This document shows positions 11,791-23,430 of a stretch of 64,000 bases of DNA, piece after piece. The DNA is from Petaurus breviceps papuanus (Eukaryota > Chordata > Mammalia > Diprotodontia > Petauridae): contig JAMXIF010000043.1 in assembly GCA_028583685.1 (NCBI GenBank), forward strand, positions 6,291,796 to 6,355,795, written 5' to 3'. The translations under genes were made by a program, and so were the position numbers. How positions within the stretch are numbered: the stretch's first letter is position 1; each line of letters begins with the position of its first letter. The notes beneath the pieces were generated by a model. The model had not been told where the DNA came from. It saw nothing but the letters and a program-made list of their open reading frames with translations, and did no database searches.

Positions 11791-11970
11791 AGCTTTGCAA
11801 AGTGGTTAAGCTCTAAACTTACAGGCATGTTACTGAATTAAAATCCAAGCTCATACCATACAGTGTATGGAAGCCACTTAGCCTCTCTGGGTCCCAGTCT
11901 CCTCATCTACAAAATTAGTTGTTTGGAATAGATTATTTCTCAGGTTCCTTTCAATTCTAAATCTGTGATC
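11791..11970 (+). repeat. MIR/THER1-type CORE-SINE
   Basis: Carries ggaagccacttagcctctc, cccagtctcctcatctac and a THER1-like tail, tcctttcaattctaaatct. Moderately old. Confidence 0.65.
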
Positions 11971-12324
11971 TAATAAATAAGACAAGTAATAAGATGAGAT
12001 CCTGGCCCATTTCTTGAGCCCAGGTGAAAAAGAGGGGAGGAGGCAGATGGGCAGAGGCCCTCAAGACCTCTACTTCTAATATATGGTGTGAATAAAAAAG
12101 TTGCCTTTACCTTCAGATACAATTGCAGCATGGGCCCGGGCAGGTGGCAAAACATCTCCAGCTTTGCAGACAATAAAAAAAAAAAAGGTCATTTTCTCCC
12201 AAGCACATGGTAGGTATTTTGAATAATGTGCAAACCATGAGAACTGTAGCCTGATCACCAGTTAATTCATGAAACTGAAGCTCAGGAATCAGCATTTAGA
12301 CTGAATCAGGCAAAGGATCTAGAG

Positions 12325-12330
<6 letters not shown>

Positions 12331-12379
<49 letters not shown>
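12331..12379. repeat. (CA)n microsatellite
   Basis: About 24 uninterrupted CA units. Confidence 0.97.
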
Positions 12380-12380
<1 letters not shown>

Positions 12381-12562
12381 CTCTTCTGTCTTCCCCTAAT
12401 CCTGAGTAGATCTAATAAAGATAAAAACAAAAATTAATATAATCTTTGGAGCTGCACTAATAAATAATCATCAGTTATTCTTTCAACTTTGTCTACATAT
12501 TCCTCTTCCTTATTTGAGTAAAAGAAAACACCTGGCCTATATCATAAGGTAGCTATATGGCG

Positions 12563-12788
12563 GTGTTTAGTTATTTTCAGTCATATCTAATTCTTTGTGA
12601 CCCTTTTGGGGATTTTCTTGGCAAAGATACTGGTGTGGTTTGCCATTTCCTTCTCCAGGTCATTTTACAGGTAAGGAAACTGAGGAAAACAGGGTTAAGT
12701 AATTTACACAGCTAGTACATCTGAGATTGGATTTGAACTCAGAACTTTCTGACTCCAGGTCTGGCTCTAGCCCACTACTCCACTTACT
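12563..12788 (-). repeat. MAR1 SINE, antisense
   Basis: Reverse MAR1: RTE-like tail (ttagttattttcagtcatat), then tttcttggcaaagatactgg, catttccttctccagg and the tRNA-like head with aactttctgactccaggtct. Confidence 0.8.
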
Positions 12789-13383
12789 TGGTAACTATAA
12801 TAAAGGAAAATACTTGTTAACGTGAATAAAGCATCACATGCCACCTAAAACAAACAAACAAATCACCCAGCATCCATACTTAGAAGTGACATCAAAGATC
12901 TGGAGAGTTAATAGGAAAAAGGAGCTACTGTATATTCTAGAACAGGAGAATTAAACAGTCAAAAGCAGTGCACAAGAAGGATTCATCTTGTGGTTGTATG
13001 CAGATTTGATTTAAGGTAGAAAAGACTGCAAAAAGAGATGGCTAGATTTATAGTCTAGTTGTAAGATGAGGAGGGCCTGGACTTTGATGGTGGGGATGAG
13101 AATAGAAAGAAAAAGAATGAGGAGTCAAAATAACAGACACTATGAATTATAAGGTTCTTTCATTCTAACAAAGCTCCTGAACAGTGAAGAAAAAATATAT
13201 ATTCTCCAAAAACATTCATTTAATTTTAGGGTAAATTAACAGACATACAGCACCCAAAACAAAGAGTATAATAAATAATTTCACATTTCTCTGTAGAGTT
13301 CTGGTCACATCTTGGAATTACATAATTTTGAAACTGAGTCTAGAATATTGTGTTGAGTTCAAGAAAAAAATTAAACAACTGTG

Positions 13384-13618
13384 GTATGCTCAGCTAGGTG
13401 GCAGAGTTAATACAGTGCTGGGCTTCAGAGTCAGGAAAATATGTTTTTGTGAGTTCAAATCTAGCCTTAGACACTGACTACCTGTGTCTGTTTGCCTCAG
13501 TTTCCTCAAAAACGAGCTGGAGAAAGACATGGCAAACCACTGCAGTATCTTTGCCAAGAAAACCCCAAATTGGGTCACAAAGAGTCAGACATGACTGAAA
13601 AACAACTAAATAACAACA
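13384..13618 (+). repeat. MAR1 SINE inserted in CR1/L3
   Basis: Contains gtgctgggcttcagagtca, accactgcagtatctttgcc and an RTE-like tail (agagtcagacatgactgaaa) that ends in AAC-rich bases. The host CR1 resumes right after it. Confidence 0.85.
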
Positions 13619-13755
13619 AATGTGCTTAGAGACAAGCAAACAGGCTTGTAAAGGAACTGGAAACCAGAACTAGGGATGTTTATCATGGAGAAAATAAGAG
13701 TTGGGGTAGATAGTGCATTAGTTTTTAAATATCTGAAGGATTATTTGTAGCTAAT

Positions 13756-14002
13756 TACTAGCATTTATGTAGGGTTTTAAGGTTTGCAGAGCACTTTACA
13801 AACATCATCACATTTGATCCTCACAAAAACCTAGCAGTTAGATACAGTCGTTATTCCCATTTTACAGATGAGGAAACTGAGGCATTTAGAAGTTAAGTGA
13901 ATCGTCCAGGATCACAAAACTAGTGTCTGAGGCCATATTTGAACTCATGTGTTACTGATTCCAGGTCCAGTGCTTTATCCACTGAGCCATCCAGCTTCTT
14001 CA
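13756..14002 (-). repeat. MIR-type CORE-SINE, antisense, inserted in CR1/L3
   Basis: Carries gagcactttacaaacatcat, attttacagatgaggaaact and tgatccaggt-like box sequence in reverse order, ending atccactgagccatccagc. It lies inside the CR1/L3 copy. Confidence 0.8.
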
Positions 14003-14243
14003 GAGAACAGAATTGATATCAATGACTTATTCTCAAAATAAGGAAAACTCTAAGAATTTGAGTGGTCCATCAATAGAATGGATTTCCTCTTGAGAAGAAT
14101 TGCTCCATATCACTGAAGTTGTTCAAAGAGAAGCAATATAATTTTTTATCAGGAATAGATTTGGATTTGGATATTGGAAGGGGGTTGAGGTCATACTAAT
14201 GGACTTTTCATATCTTTAGCCTCTATGATTCTATGATAATATA

Positions 14244-15059
14244 CTTTTCCCTCTTCAGTTAGCCTTGTGAAAACCTGGGCAAAAAAACTAAAGACTAGGG
14301 AAAAAGCGTTTTCATAACTGCTGACAACTGAAAGTAGAAGAGGCAGATGTGAGAATTAAACAGCTAATTAAGAAAATGGTGTTTGGTAACGGTTTGGATT
14401 TTTCAACCATTATTCAAGATGTAGAACAATGCAGCTCTTGGCCATAGGAGAAGTGCATCTAATAGAGACTAAAAAAATGCCTAGGGACTTGTAAATCAGA
14501 TTAAGAGGGAATTAATCTGAAAAATTATGGGGAAGAAGAAATTGTATATAGGTAGATACCTTAGGGAGCAGATGGTATGACACAAGAAGAGACGACCAAT
14601 GATTAAGAGAAGTCAATAAGGATAACAAACCATGGCCTCATGAATATGTGCAAAGGTACAACATGTACAAAACAAACAAGTGACCTGAATATCCTGACAC
14701 CAATAAAACTGGACCTCAAAGGTGTCACTGAGATTAGTGGGATCATACTCATAACTGGATTGTATGTCTGGATGGATTTGCCTTATTCAGAAGGAACAGA
14801 CCAGCCTCTTGATAACAGCCTCTTCTTGCTTATAGGGAGCCCTTCCTGCCTGCATGTGATCTGAGAGACATTATTCTCTGGCTTTCAGGTCCCCTTGACT
14901 GGGTTCTTCCTGCCAGAAAAGAGAGAGAGAGAGAGAGAGAGAATTGTGGACTGATCTCCTCAACTGACTTCTTCCCACTTGAAGGGAACCCTTTCTGCCT
15001 ACAGGAGATAGTAAAGATACATACTGTGTCCTAACCCCTAAATGATATTAATAACCCTC
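14244..15059. other. Unassigned sequence with (GA)n
   Basis: No gene or repeat family recognised. A (GA)11-12 run lies at 14,920-14,942. A 74-codon open frame at 14,640-14,864 shows no motif. Confidence 0.4.
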
Positions 15060-15477
15060 CTGAACTCATTCCGCACTGATTAATAAACTCATACCCATTC
15101 ATGCCCTCCCCATCCCAGTGATACTGAATATCTAATTATCATTTTATAAACCCTATTCTCTATCCTCCACTGCTTTTATTCCCATCCTCCACATCCCAAC
15201 CTTTCCAATCTCCATTCAAAGGCTAACCACTCCTTCATTGTACTACCCGTAATACATGCTCCATAGGTAACAAACTGCTTTCATCTTAGATCTTTTCTTT
15301 TCACAATCATTCCATTTGTAATCTCTTACTGAAACCTGGCTCTGCTGATGACTTGGTCCTTGATTCCCTTTCTAGTATTGATTGCACTTTCACTCATCCT
15401 CCAAATTATTGACTGATCTTGGAGAGTTAGGATACTCCTTGTTCCCCATTACCACTTTCAGACTCCCCCATGAACTA

Positions 15478-15815
15478 ACGCTAAGTGAAGTGAGCAGAAC
15501 TAGAAACACATTGCACACAGTAACAGCAACATTAAGTTATGGTCGCAATACAATGATCTAAGACAATTCCAAAAAACTCATGATTGAAAATGTTATCCAC
15601 CTCCAGAGAAAGAACTGATGGAATCTGAATGCAGATCAAAGCACACTATTTTCACATTTTTATTGTATTTTCTTTCTTGTGCTTTTTCCTTTGTGTTCCT
15701 ATTCTTCTTTCACAACATGACTGATGTGGAAATATGTTTAACATGATTACACATGTATAACCTATATCAGATTGCTTGCTGTCTTGGGGAAGGCAGAGAG
15801 AAGGGAAGGAGAGAG
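15478..15815 (+). mobile_element. L1 3' end inserted in L2
   Basis: Sense L1 C-terminal and 3' UTR sequence: gctaagtgaagtgagcagaa, tacaatgatctaagacaatt, ccagagaaagaactgatgg, acatgtataacctatatcag. Host L2 coding relics occur on both sides, so it is a 5'-truncated insertion. Confidence 0.8.
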
Positions 15816-16007
15816 AAAATTTTCCTCTTTTCCCCTCCTGCTCATATCTCCCAGTTACCTTCTGCCACTATCTCCTTCACCCTTGTCTCCCACAGTGAGA
15901 TGTCAATTATCCTTGCCAAGGTAAATCTATCTACATATGCAAATATTCCATCCTGTTTTCTTCAGCAGAATACTACCTCTATTGTTACCATTCTTTCACT
16001 TACCTTT

Positions 16008-16302
16008 TTTTTCTTTTTTTTTTTTTTTTAAAGCAATCAGGTTAAGTAACTTGCTCAAGGTTACACGGCCAGTTATTTCTGGGTGTGGTGCTGAGTATCT
16101 GAGCCCAGATTTGATCCAGGTCATCCCGACACTGGAGCCGGTGCTCTTACTCGCTGAGCCACCTGGCCACCCCTAAACAATTGGGGTTAAGTAACTTGCT
16201 CAAGGTTACACGGCCAGGTGTTTCTGGGTGGGTGCTAAGTGTCTGAGCCTGGGATTCGATCTCTAGGTCTTCTCAACACTGGAGCCGGTGCTCTTACTCT
16301 TA
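16008..16302 (-). repeat. Dimeric WSINE-like SINE, copy 1
   Basis: Two related SINE monomers lie head to tail in minus orientation, 16,008-16,174 and 16,175-16,302. The whole unit, not each monomer, is flanked by the exact 9-bp duplication CTTACCTTT (15,999-16,007 and 16,303-16,311). The monomers differ at shared diagnostic sites: one reads ccagttatttctgggtgtgg, the other ccaggtgtttctgggtgggt. The upstream monomer in sense orientation lacks its 5' head. A second dimer with the same monomer order is at 58,566-58,910. Confidence 0.85.
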
Positions 16303-17875
16303 CTTACCTTTAATCTGTCCTTGACTACTGACTATTTTCCTACTGTCTTTGTCTCTCCCATCGTACAAAAACTTTCAGTTGATCCATCAATTAGCTATCA
16401 TCCTATATCTTTTCTACCTTTTATGACTCAACTCCTTGAGAAAGTCATGTATATTTGGTGCATCTACATCCTTTCCTCTTAGTTTCTTCTTAACTCTGCA
16501 GTGTGGTTTCTGTCTTCATCTTTCAACTGAAACCTATCTCTCCAAAGTTACCAGAAATCTCTTAAGTGGCCAATCTAGTGGACTTTTCTCAATTCTCATC
16601 ATTCTTGACTTCTCTAAATCCTTTGACACTGTCATTAACTCTCTTCTCCTTCAAACCCTCTTCTCTCTATGTTTTTTCTAACACTGAACTCTCTTAGTAA
16701 TTCTCTTACTTATCTGATGGCCCCTTCTCAGTCTCTTTTGCTGGTTGTCATCCAGGTTATACCTCCTAACCAGGGGTTCCCCACAGATAAATGTCCTGGA
16801 TCCTCGTCTATTCTTCTTCTATACTATCTCACTTGGTAATCTCATCAGCTCCCATGGATTCAATTATAATCTATATGTTAATGATTCATAAATTTATTTA
16901 TCCAATTCTAACCTCTCAGATAACCTGAAGTTTCACATATTCAGCTGCCTACTGCCCATCTCAAACTAGATTTCCTGTAGGTATTTTCAACTCAATATAT
17001 CCCAAAAGTGAGATCATTATCTTTTACCCAAAACTTTCTTATCATCTTAACTAAAGTTGAGGGTACTCCCATCCTCCCAGTCACCCAAACTCACAAACTA
17101 GGCATCATCCTCAAATACTTAATGTCCATATCTCATATCCAATCTGTTGCTAAGGTCTATTGATTTTATGTTAATGTCATATTCACTCATTGCTCTCATC
17201 TAGCACTGCTTTGACGCAGATTATCATTAACTCACCTCTGAATTATTGAAATAATCTGTTTGATTGTCTCTGCCACAAATCTCTTTCCACTATAGTCTAT
17301 TTTCCACTTAGCTGACAAAGTCATGTTCCTAAAGTGTAGGTCTAATCATGTCTCCTCTCTATCAATTAACTTCCCTATTGCTTCCAGGGATGTATATAAA
17401 ATAATCTATTTGACATCAAAGCCTTTCATAATGTACAGTACTTTCCAATACTCTTGCACCTTATAGCCCCACACCCCACTGCCACTACCATGTCTTCTCA
17501 GATCTAGTGGCATCGCCATTGCTTTCCATGTTATTCTTTACACAGGACACTCTTGGCATTTTCATTGGCAATTTACCATGCCTGCATGCCTCCCCTTCCT
17601 CATCACTGCCTCCTACTTCAGTGGGTTCCTTCAAACCTTAGCTAAAACCTCACCTTTTGTAAGAAGCTTTTCCTGATCCACCTTAATTCTAGTTCCATCC
17701 TTCTGTTTATTATTTCCAATTCATCCTTTCTAGCACTTGATTGTACATAGTGTTTGCATGTTGTCTCTCCCATTAGACTGTGAACTCCTTGAGAGCAAAG
17801 ACTGTCTTTGCCTTTCTTAGTACAGTTTCAGTACATAACAAGTGCTTAATAAAAGTTTTTTTGACTAAATGAGAC

Positions 17876-18639
17876 AAGATATATGGTGTAATAGTCCTTT
17901 ATATTAAGATATTTTCATGTAAATACATCCAAAAAAGCAAAGTATGTTAGAGAGAATTTAGAAAAGTATCAATTGAAGGAGGATATGACAGATGACCTAA
18001 CCAAAAAGTAAAAACAGATGATGAATTGAGAAGATAAATTATAATTCTGGTATTGAGGCATTATGTAATAATAATGGAGAAAGGAAACAAATATCCAACC
18101 ATCTGCTAGAGATTGTTCTCTACTGAAAGCAAAGCAGTGAATCACGTTTTAAGTTGCTTAATAACTATTTTATTCTTCAAAGTTGGAGGAAATGATTAGA
18201 ACTGCTATTCTGTGCTTGATTCCAATGAATAAGAAAGACTTAGTTTGAAAAGGAGAATTGTTGTGAATATTATTGTAGAATTGACCACTCTGTCTGAAAG
18301 TCCATGATAATTCATACATGTACCTTAGATTTGAAAAGAACAGATTTTTCAAAATTTAAAGAAAAGTAGTATCCTCTCAAGTAAATTATTTAGTGGAATT
18401 CAGATCAAGAGACCTGGGAAGCTTTCCAGAAAAAAAAAAAAAACATTTTGTTATGTCAATCACAAATAAATCTAATTAAGAAGAATCAGGGGAGTTGTTT
18501 ATAGATTTCAGTGTGAAAAAGCATTGAAGTTAGCAACCAACTTAGATTTTAGAAAGATAAGAATAGAAGATGAAAGAAATGGCATATAACTGGCATAAAC
18601 ACAGACAAATAGTTTGGCAGAATCCTGTAAAATAAAGTG
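17876..18639. other. AT-rich unassigned sequence
   Basis: No gene seen. The second half may belong to the CR1/L3 that is readable from about 18,640, but no motif proves it. Confidence 0.35.
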
Positions 18640-19800
18640 GTGAATATTAATGTTCAGCGTGAGCTAAGACAGATGAGGAATAATAATGATTTGAAAAAGA
18701 GTTTTTTAAACCAATAGGAAAATGAACAAAAGGATAAAATAATCATGGTGGAAAGGATGGCCATAGAAGATTATGATGAGAAGACAAAACTACTCAAATT
18801 TTAATATGTTTCCATATTATTTCTGGACAATCTTTGGGATCCTCAGAACAGCTTTTGTACTTGTAAGAAAATATCAAAAATGCTTAACAGGGAGTCAACA
18901 TAGAAGAAAAATAAATAGACAATAAGAGTACACCAATGGTGGCAGCTAGGTGGCACAGTAAATAGAGCATCAGTCCTGGAGTCAGGAGGACCTGAGTTCA
19001 AATCCAGCTTCAGACACTTAACACAAAAACTAGCTGTGTGACCTTGGGCAAGTCACTTAACCCCAACTGCCCTCCAAAAAGCAAAAAAAAAAAAAACAAG
19101 AGTACACCAAATATGACCTCAATAAATTCAAGTAATCCATTTACTGATACTGATACAACTAACTTGTGGGGTTAGAGAAAGCACAGAAAAAGGTGATTGT
19201 TGGGTTGCAGTCAGCAATCTTTGAGAAATACAAAAGAATAGAAAGGATTCCTCTAGACTGGAGATAGGAAAATTTAATTTTCAAAAATTGGAAGAGAATG
19301 AAATCTTCAAATTGTAGGTACATAAACTTTGCTTCAATACATGACAGAATTCCAGAATATATTGTTAAATGAATAGATTATGAGATTTATATCACTAGTA
19401 GTGAGTATGGTGTCTTTTGCCAAACAAATCTTATTTATCTGTTTCAGAATTATTAAACTGGCTTTTAAGGATTTTTTCCATAGAAATGGCACACCTGGAT
19501 TTCATCAAAGTATTTGACACCTTCTAATGATAATATCTTTGTGTGAAACCCAGAGAAAGGTGAGCTGTATTATTTTGTAATTAGGCTGATTTAGAGATTT
19601 TGAATGTCTAAAACCAAAGAGTAGCAATTAACAGATTTATGACAACCTGGAGGGAGGTCTCTAGTTGAGTTCCCCAAGGATCTGTCCTTTTTTCTTTTGT
19701 GCTAGTCAACATTCTTATCAATGTCTTTGATGAATGTATAAATTTTGGACTTATGAAATTTGCTGATGACATGGACTTTGAAGGATAACTAACACATAAG
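18640..19800 (+). mobile_element. CR1/L3 LINE with reverse-transcriptase motifs
   Basis: Sense CR1/L3. Around 19,490-19,525 it encodes LDFIKVFDTF (family motif LDFSKAFDT). Near 19,660-19,690 is a degenerate VPQGSVLG region, and at about 19,755-19,775 LMKFADDMDF matches the catalytic FADD box, with both aspartates still readable. Frames shift between motifs, so it is dead. A WSINE (18,937-19,097) interrupts it with a 13-bp duplication. Confidence 0.7.
18937..19097 (+). repeat. WSINE-like SINE with perfect 13-bp target duplication
   Basis: Near-consensus tRNA-derived SINE (tggcagctaggtggcacagt to ccccaactgccctccaaaa) with a short poly(A). AAGAGTACACCAA flanks it at 18,924-18,936 and 19,098-19,110. 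Young-looking. Confidence 0.95.
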
Positions 19801-19849
19801 AGTAAGAGTCCAGAATGGTCTCAGTGGGCAAAAAAACAATTTTATGGCT

Positions 19850-20700
19850 TCAGACCCCAGAAGGTCTAATTTAGGAGGAGGGAATTATCAACCATACCAA
19901 ATGCAGATGAGAAATAAAGAAGGAAGAGGACAGGGAAAAAACGGATTTGGCAATTAATTGATCACTAGTAACCTTGAAGAGTGGGGAGGTTAGGAGCATA
20001 ATTACAAGGGACTGAGAAGTGAGTGTGAGAAAATCATGTGAATCCAATGAGTACAGAGAACTTTTGCTAAGACTTTGGCCTGAAAGAGAGCAGAGATAGA
20101 ATATACTAGCTTGAGGAAAGGGTGGGATCAAGTGAATGGTTGCATTTCTTTTTTAAGGATAAAGGAGAACTGAGCTTTTTTATAGCAACAGGAAAGAAGA
20201 AATTGTGAGAGAACAGATTGAAAATTAGGGAGAAAGGAGGGAGATGATTAAAGAAATGATTCAGAGGAAATGGGATGATGGTACTAATAGAGTAGTTGGA
20301 ATCTATAAAATGAGGGGCTTCTTTTTGTTTTAGGTCTGGAATAAATGAGGAGATTATAGAGAATGGTATAGAAATAATTTGGAGTGGTAAATTGGGGAGA
20401 ATAAGGAACTGGTTTGGTTTGGTTTGGTTTTGAAGTTAAATATTTGGTGATGTTCCACTAAAAGGAATCAAGACTGTTCTCAGTCTTTTGTATCTTAGAG
20501 AGTAAAAGGGATAAAAGCAGGTTCTGAAATCACTATATGGGATAATAACACATTCATTTTGGTTTCAGAGGTGTGGCATACTGAGGAAATCAGCAGTGTG
20601 GAAGGGGCAACAGTAGCAAAAATAAAATGTAGAGGAATAGAGGAGAAAAAATAATTAATTTCATCATTTTTCCAAGGGTTGGAGTTGGTTTATATCTATA
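19850..20700 (-). mobile_element. L2-clade LINE, antisense 5'/middle region
   Basis: The plus strand carries atttggcaattaattgatca, ctagtaaccttgaagagtg and aaaattagggagaaaggagg, landmarks I associate with antisense copies of the L2 coding region. All frames are broken. Confidence 0.5.
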
Positions 20701-21454
20701 TGGACCTAGAGCCATAATTAAGGCAGAGATTGGTGGATTGCACCAGGGAGCCAAAATTTAGAGGCAACTAATAGTACTTTTACTCATCCGGAAAGTAGAA
20801 ACTAATTTAGTTTAACACCTAGTTATCAAGGATAATTAAAGTAGAAGCTACTAGCTGGTTTACTCTGTCTTTTAAAACAGTAGCATTCTAAGTAAACTTC
20901 TCCCCTGGAGGATCTCTACCTTTCTTCCTCCTGAACAGAAGCCTCCCCATAATTGTTATCAGTGTCCCACTAGAATGGGCTAATGTCCTTGGGTTTCTCT
21001 CTATTCCTCATATAATAGTGTCTTTCTATTTCTCCCTCAACAGGTTCTTATGTGCCAAGATCTTATCTCCCCAATTTCATGATTCTTTATCCTAGGTAAA
21101 AACGAGTACTGGGATTAATAAATATGGCTCTGACTGGACCATATCTCCTGGAGATGGAATGATATACAGAACTAACATCTACTAGCATCCACTAATCTAT
21201 CCTCTCCAACAGATAGCACCTCCCCAGCTTTGATGGGGAAAATAGATTCCACAGCATAACTTTAAAACTAGGATATAGACCATTTCATATGTCAAACACT
21301 TTGTCAGGCCTTATATTAGTGTATGTAATTCAACATTTTGGATATTTAAAATGAAATAATAAAAGTCTCACTTTCTAGTCCCAAAGAGGGGTTGTGGTTA
21401 ATGTAATCTACACAATTCCTGATTCTACAAATACATAATGAACTCTTTGCACAA
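20701..21454. other. Unassigned sequence
   Basis: No gene or repeat family recognised on either strand. Confidence 0.4.
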
Positions 21455-21880
21455 AGCAGATGCCCACATATTGAATGATGGCTAAATAAATTGTAGTATA
21501 TGAATATAATTAAATATTACTGCTTGTAAGAAACAATGAAGGCTACAAATTAGCATGAGAAGACTTACATGAACTAATACCAAGTGAAATAAAAAACCCT
21601 ATAAAATAATATACAGAATAACTCTTAATAATGTAAATGAAAAGAACAAAAAATGAAAAAGAATACTATGTAATTATAATTACAGAGCTTAGCCCCTAAG
21701 AAGATATGAGAAAATGTGTTTCCCTCCTGTCTTTGAAAAGATGAGGTTGTACAGGTATAACACATTGCTTAGACTCTCAGACTTGCTCAATATGGTTTTG
21801 CTGAATTGCATTTTTTTCTTGTTTGTTTTTTCTTTATCATTAAAAGGGAAGGATTACTAGGAAGGAGAGGGGAGAGAACG
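21455..21880 (+). mobile_element. L1 3' end
   Basis: Matches the sense L1 C-terminal/3' UTR pattern: aaattgtagtatatgaatat, aaatattactgcttgtaaga, aactaataccaagtgaaat, then a G-poor 3' UTR ending near a gaaggagaggggagagaac stretch. Confidence 0.7.
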
Positions 21881-21896
21881 TAGCAGCAACACAAAC

Positions 21897-23080
21897 AAAC
21901 ATTTATTTATTAATCACTTACTTCATTCCAGGCATGGTACTAAACACTGAGGATAGAAAGAAATGTAAAAACAGACCTAACTACAAGAAGTTTACCTTCT
22001 GATGGGGGAGATTACATGCAAACAGTAGGAGAGCTATTGTTCAGGATTGTTAATGAGTCCCCTGAACTTGTCTTTTTGAGTTGCCTTTGAATCCCTGTGC
22101 CTGGGGGCAGGAGGCCCTCAACTTATCAAGGAAGAAGTCCTTCCACCCCCGCACCCACACCCTAGCTAACATAATTTGTCGTTTGCCCTCCCATCTGGAT
22201 TCCCTGTGTGTCCTTGGGAGACAAGACATCAGCAGGTCTGTGCCAGGCTGGGAAAATGCTTGTGCAGCTGGGATTCTTTGCAGATAAGCAGACCCTCCCA
22301 TCTTCAGAGTCTAGCAGTTCCCACGGGGAAAGATGTGGCTCTTGTCATTGCCTTGTTCCTCCCCTTCAGGCGGTGTTTCATCCTTTTCCCATCGTTACTG
22401 CACCTTTCCTCCTCTCAAGTCAGGCCTTTCCCTAGTATCTCCTCCTTCTTTTGTCCTGCTGTTATAAAAATGCAAACTTCTATATGGATTGTGAACTCTT
22501 TGGATTCCACATACCCATTCATTTCTCTTGCAATAAACTTGGTGTTCACGTAAGTTTCATGACATGATTGCCTGCTGACAGTATGCAATGTAAATGGGAG
22601 GTAATCTCAGAGGGGAGGCATTAGCATTGGGGAAGAAGGAGGTGGAGTGTCCAAGAGAAACTTAGTGCAGAATGTGGAATCTGAGCTGAGTCTTGACGGA
22701 AGCCAGGAGGTGGACTTTGGAGGTAGAGCATCCCAAGCGTGCCAATGAAAAGGCACAAAGTTAGGAAATAGACTGTTTTGCCAGAGGAATAGTAAGGAAA
22801 TCTGTGTCATTTGATTGCAGTAGAGTAAATGGGTGAAATAAAGTCTCAGAAGACTGGAAAGGTAGGATTTTATAATTGATACTTGAGGTAATAAGGAACC
22901 CCTGAAGTTTATTGAGTAAAGGAGGGTCACATAGTCAGACCTGAACTTTGGGAAGATCACTTGGACAGCTGAATGGAGGATGGACTGGAGTAGAAAGAGA
23001 CTTGAAACAAGGGGACCAACCAGAAGGCTATTGCAATAGTCCAAGTAATGTGATGGTGATAACCAGATGGGTGATGAGAC
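21897..23080 (-). mobile_element. L2-clade LINE, antisense, split by a solo LTR
   Basis: The right-hand piece encodes on its minus strand (about 23,060-22,800) a relic with LDYCNSLLVG and LQSILHSAVQVIF, which matches the end of the L2 reverse-transcriptase ORF. The left-hand piece (21,897-22,047) is the antisense 3' end (cattccaggcatggtacta). An LTR of 533 bp sits between them at 22,048-22,580. Confidence 0.75.
22048..22580 (+). mobile_element. Solo LTR inserted in L2
   Basis: A 533-bp unit starting TGTTAATG and ending GCTGACA, in the middle of an L2 whose sequence resumes on the far side. It has a TATA-like box (gttataaaaatgc) near 22,463 and an AATAAA near 22,531, in the right order for U3-R-U5. 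Flanks read GGAT and GTAT, a possible 4-bp duplication with one mismatch, which would fit a class I (gammaretrovirus-like) ERV. No internal region is present. It is younger than the L2 it splits and is a non-coding fossil. Confidence 0.65.
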
Positions 23081-23094
23081 CATCTGCAGAGCTG

Positions 23095-23430
23095 ATGTTG
23101 TCCCTGTGCCTGGCATGGAATCCTTCCACACTTTTATCTCATAGGAAGCTTAGCTTTCTTCATAACTTAGTCCAGGTGCCACTTCCTACAACCAGCCTAT
23201 CCCAATTGGTCCCAGTTGCTGGTGCCCTCCTCCTGGAAGTTACTTTGTATATATTTTGTATTTTTTTTGCATATTTTTGTTTTGCATTGTTTTGTTTCTC
23301 CCAACTTCGCCTAGAAGAAAATAAGAATTTTAAGGTCAGGGACTATTTAATTTTGGTCATTTTCCTCCAGCACTGAGGATAGTACCAGACATAGTTGGTA
23401 TTTAATAAAATTCATTTAATTTAGTTGAAC
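23095..23430 (+). mobile_element. L2-clade LINE 3' end
   Basis: Sense L2 3' end: ctgtgcctggcatggaatcc, ggaagttactttgtatatat, gtaccagacatagttggtat, ending in ataaaattcatttaattta. It converges with the antisense L2 just before it. Confidence 0.6.

Larger units (their letters stand above)
13290..14243 (+). mobile_element. CR1/L3 LINE 3' region, split by two SINEs
   Basis: Sense CR1/L3 in three pieces: 13,290-13,383 (gagttctggtcacatctt), 13,619-13,755 (aactagggatgtttatcatg, then ggagaaaataagagttgggg) and 14,003-14,243, which ends in the CR1 hallmark cctctatgattctatga. A MAR1 (13,384-13,618) and a MIR (13,756-14,002) interrupt it. The order of the pieces shows one original element. Confidence 0.75.
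15060..17875 (+). mobile_element. Long L2-clade LINE with L1 and SINE-dimer insertions
   Basis: This is the longest L2 relic in the window. At about 15,325 it encodes a segment like LLTETWL (endonuclease motif). Around 16,590-16,625 a SKSFDT motif corresponds to the usual KAFDTVDH of the reverse transcriptase. At about 16,875 a YVNDS..Y segment stands where YADDSQIY is expected. The last 1.1 kb is the L2 3' region, with ctcccattagactgtgaact, then tccttgagagcaaagactg and the terminus aagtgcttaataaaagtttt. An L1 3' end (15,478-15,815) and a dimeric SINE (16,008-16,302) interrupt it. Many stops and frameshifts mean it is long dead. Confidence 0.75.

Noticed and set aside
16018-16302. tRNA genes suggested by box-A/box-B-like sequence in the SINEs
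   Set aside because: They sit in SINE copies with A-rich tails and target duplications; no intact cloverleaf was seen.
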